Assembly: GCA_023333565.1 (NCBI GenBank)
Contig: JAJKFH010000102.1
Coordinates: 3,100,001-3,164,000 of the forward strand
Reading direction: 5' to 3'
DNA: 64,000 nucleotides
Origin: Puffinus mauretanicus
Lineage: Eukaryota > Chordata > Aves > Procellariiformes > Procellariidae
Under the pieces are notes generated by a model. The model did not search any database and was not told where the DNA came from. It saw nothing but the letters and a program-made list of their open reading frames with translations. Shown here in pieces: positions 61,150-64,000 of this stretch (within the stretch, counting starts at the first letter, position 1; every line of letters begins with the position of its first letter). The position numbers and the translations under genes were made by a program.

Positions 61150-62117
61150 TCTGAACAAGCACAAGGATCATATGTAGGGGCAGAGTCACTGCTGTGCTCG
61201 GAGTGAGGAGAGTGGAGTTGATTATCTGCATCTTCCCAGTAGGTAGAGAGCAGATATAGCTCACTGGAGAGGATGTGGCAGGAGCATGCTGCGCTTTGGC
61301 TCTGTTCGCTGGCAAGGAGTCCATCAGAGAGCAGTGCCAAGCACAGCTTAGGCACAGCAGAAGCTGTATCTTACTGTCTTCTGCACAATATTAACCTTCT
61401 AAGGCAGGAAATGCGTGCGTTGAGGGAGAGATAGACTGGGATTCTTCAGTCTTCATTGACAACTGCTCTTTCTCAGCGCCGTCACAATAAGCTCTCCTGT
61501 CACTTTAAAACTGCATTACTGATACTGCTTCTTTGAACTTCACAGGGATGTTGTTCACTTGGTGTACGTAAGTTTACGGAGCAGACCGATAACTTTCTGA
61601 TAAATGGGCCCAATTGTTCAGAACCCTGATAATCATTATACTGTGCAGCATTAAAAAAAAAATTCCCTACTTCCCAGGATGTTGTGAGATTTTTTCCTTG
61701 CCTACGTTTTGGTGATGCTTTCAGATCATGGGATGAAAAAGCCTTGGTCAAATACTTCTAGATCATCTGGAAGTGGGAAGTAGCTGAAATCTCAGAAGAA
61801 TATCTTGTCTCCAGCTAATGTTGTAGACTCAGGTGCTGTGGAGGGTAGCCTCAGAAGTGTACCAGCACTGTTAGATGTTTATCTGAACTGAGCTTGAACT
61901 CCCAATCTCTGGAAGTTCCCCCGTGCCTGTTTTCCAAGAAGAGCCTGATCTTTGCAGCTCTTTCTCACACGAACGCTGTGGGTTTGGAGCTGTTAAGTCT
62001 TTGGCCTGACTCTCGCTTTCACTAAAGTCCCTTTACACAGTTCAGGCATTCTGCTTCAGGGATCTTAAAATGAGGGTAGATGACATTTAACAGCATAAAT
62101 GAGAAACAGGTCCCTTT
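61150..62117. other. Unannotated non-coding sequence with one short repeat fragment
   Basis: At 61998-62041, TTTGGCCTGACTCTCGCTTT then CACTAAAGTCCCTTTACACA recalls the 'ggcctgattctc...acactaaggcccctttacac' fragment of a dispersed ancient reptile and bird repeat (low confidence). Nothing else is seen. Confidence 0.4.
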
Positions 62118-62140
62118 AAAAAAAAAAAAAAAAAAAAAAA
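62118..62140 (+). repeat. A23 homopolymer
   Basis: Twenty-three uninterrupted A. No retroposed body is recognised. Confidence 0.95.
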
Positions 62141-64000
62141 GTGAAATTGGCCTTCCCTAAATTGAGTGCTGACCTTGAAAAAACCCTTAAAGTCTCTGCA
62201 GGCAGACTGAAATTTTTTTTGGAGAACAGATACCCCAAACTGCAAGAGATTACCTGAGGCAAGTAAGGTGTGGGGGTTTTTTCTTTTCCTTTTAAGAGAA
62301 AATTCTTTTCCATTACACTTGGTACCCACATGTCTGTCTTAAAGCACTATTTATTTGTCACAGAACTTCAGAACTGCTGGTGTAATTTTCTCACCCTTCT
62401 TTAGGATTTTTTTTTAATTTACTAATTTTAAACATTTTCATATATTCTGCTTATGTGAAACATGTTAAAGATTCCATTTGTATTTTGAAAATTGGTTTTT
62501 TTTTTAATGTGGGAGGCGATGTTTGAATATGTTTTGAGAAGTGGGTGAGGCAAGAAAAGCTATCATCCATCAACTGGTATTAAGTCCAACTTTGAAAGTT
62601 TGATACAAACTGAATCTGACTGTTAGTGCAGACATGATACAAATTAGCTGTGACTTTATGATACCAGCTGTTTCTCTGACAGGGTAAAAGGGCACATAAC
62701 TAGAATAGCATCTTTTGTTGAAAGCAGTGTTTCCCTTTGTTAAATGTGGGAGCCTCAGGCAAAAAATGGTAGTCGTTAGTTATGTGACATGTGCAGTCTG
62801 CAACATGTTCGTGGAGCTCGGGGGGCTTTTTACTGATGTTTTTCAAAGACAGGGTTATCATAAAGGTTCTATTTTCACTAGTTTTATCACTGAAAGACAA
62901 ATCTCTGTCATGTTTTTGCCTTGTGTTAAAACTGAGGATAATCTAAGTGCTGTTTTCCTTACATGTACAAAGAAAATACTGAACAGCAACACCTTAGAAA
63001 ACTCTGCGAAAAAGAAATTACAAATCTCAAAGTAAAATTTAATTTCATTAATTATTTTTATTAATTGATTCCCTCCAGTTATTTTTTTCTTACCAGAATT
63101 TTCAGGGTTTTTATTCCATACAAACTAAGTCTACACAGTCTTTAACAAACTAACAATCAGCGTTAACTGAGTATTCTTTATTGAGGCAGCGGATTAGTCC
63201 TGACACAGATTCCGGTGCACCAGAGCCAGCTCTCTGCAGTCACGTCTTGGGTCTTGACTCACCTTGGGTGCTAGGTGGCTGTGCGCAGCTACCCTACTGC
63301 ATCCAGCACCTGAGCGAGGAGGGTGCCCGGAGCCTAGGAGATGGAAACGCAGAGTTGATGCACCTGAGGAGCGTTGTGTGGAAGCAGCTGGGGTGCTCCC
63401 TTGTTACCAGAGCTCATAAAGCCTACTCGTAAACGGAAACGGCTCTGAGCAAAGCCATTTGAGTGACTTTACATCACTGTACATCTGCGTCCCCGCTGTT
63501 TATCTGTATGACCTTAACATATCCCCTGACCACCTCAGGCAACATAAAGTTGGCTGTAGCATGTAACTAAACTGAAACAATGTGATTTATTAAGCAATTC
63601 AATTAATCTTACTTCTGCCACTTGACTAAGAGCCAGTAAGATTTCAAAATTTATTGCTACAGATAACAGACATAGTCCATTTGAATCAATCAGGAAAGGG
63701 GCAATATTAAGAATGGAGTTATGTTATTAGTATAATAACATCTAACTAGGAGTACTATGAGGAACAACACTTAGGCTAGAACTACTAAAAGAAGCAAAAT
63801 TTAGGCTGAATATCTTCTAAACTTTTTCAGATTAATGGTTATCAGTGTTGATGCTAAACTGAAAAAGAAAGCATCTCAAAAGAGATGCCTTTCAGAACTG
63901 TATTTTTTTTTTGAGGGGCCATGCAGTAACTTTAGGACTATGAGCATTGCTCCTTCCAAATTTTAAGTGGTGCTCCACAAAGGAAGGATGCCACTGCTAA
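62141..64000. other. Unannotated non-coding sequence with a CpG-richer patch
   Basis: No gene is recognised. 63190-63440 has about ten CpG and higher GC than its flanks, and is open for 83 codons on the plus strand without any recognisable product. A TTAATTATTTTTATTAATTG stretch lies near 63048-63067. Confidence 0.5.

Noticed and set aside
60936..61355. Minus-strand open frame of 139 codons, the longest in the window
   Set aside because: It is extended by the A24 tract, read as a run of phenylalanine. The remainder looks random.
1..64000. tRNA, rRNA, CRISPR, bacterial-type operons, endogenous retrovirus or LTR
   Set aside because: I looked for tRNA A/B boxes outside SINE relics, regular short repeats with spacers, and LTR-like direct repeats with primer-binding sites, and found none that were convincing.

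Overview
This window looks like non-coding nuclear DNA from a bird. It is AT-rich overall, has no long open frame (the longest is about 139 codons) and has no convincing chain of exons. The clade call rests on recognisable CR1 LINE fragments. Two young-looking 3' ends are in sense orientation (39966-40020, 53745-54053). One antisense copy still encodes part of the reverse transcriptase (38708-39248). Three older antisense relics resemble the L3-like CR1 families common in turtles and crocodilians (26535-26850, 31140-31560, 56826-57960). I recognise no tRNA, rRNA, CRISPR array, LTR element or intact gene. The window is probably intergenic or inside a very long intron.

Layout. 1-5559 is mostly featureless; one weak exon-like segment lies at 1059-1213. 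5560-7200 holds the most interesting object: on the minus strand, a decayed protein-coding fossil of about 1.6 kb, broken by stops and frameshifts. Its conceptual pieces line up, in order, with a large multicopy ORF family that I remember from fish, reptile and invertebrate genomes. From 8.7 to 54 kb the main recognisable features are ancient SINE relics with a MIR-like core (about ten), CR1 fragments, a palindromic archosaur-type repeat, and long A-tracts. 56.8-58 kb is a long ancient CR1 copy. The rest, including 58-64 kb, is unremarkable AT-rich sequence with a few low-complexity tracts and two CpG-richer pockets (14390-14500, 63190-63440).

Nothing here works as an operon or pathway. The window reads as a slowly decaying record of old mobile elements. 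SINE and CR1 calls come from matching remembered consensus features by eye, so boundaries are approximate. Functional calls (exon-like segment, regulatory clusters) are weak and marked so.
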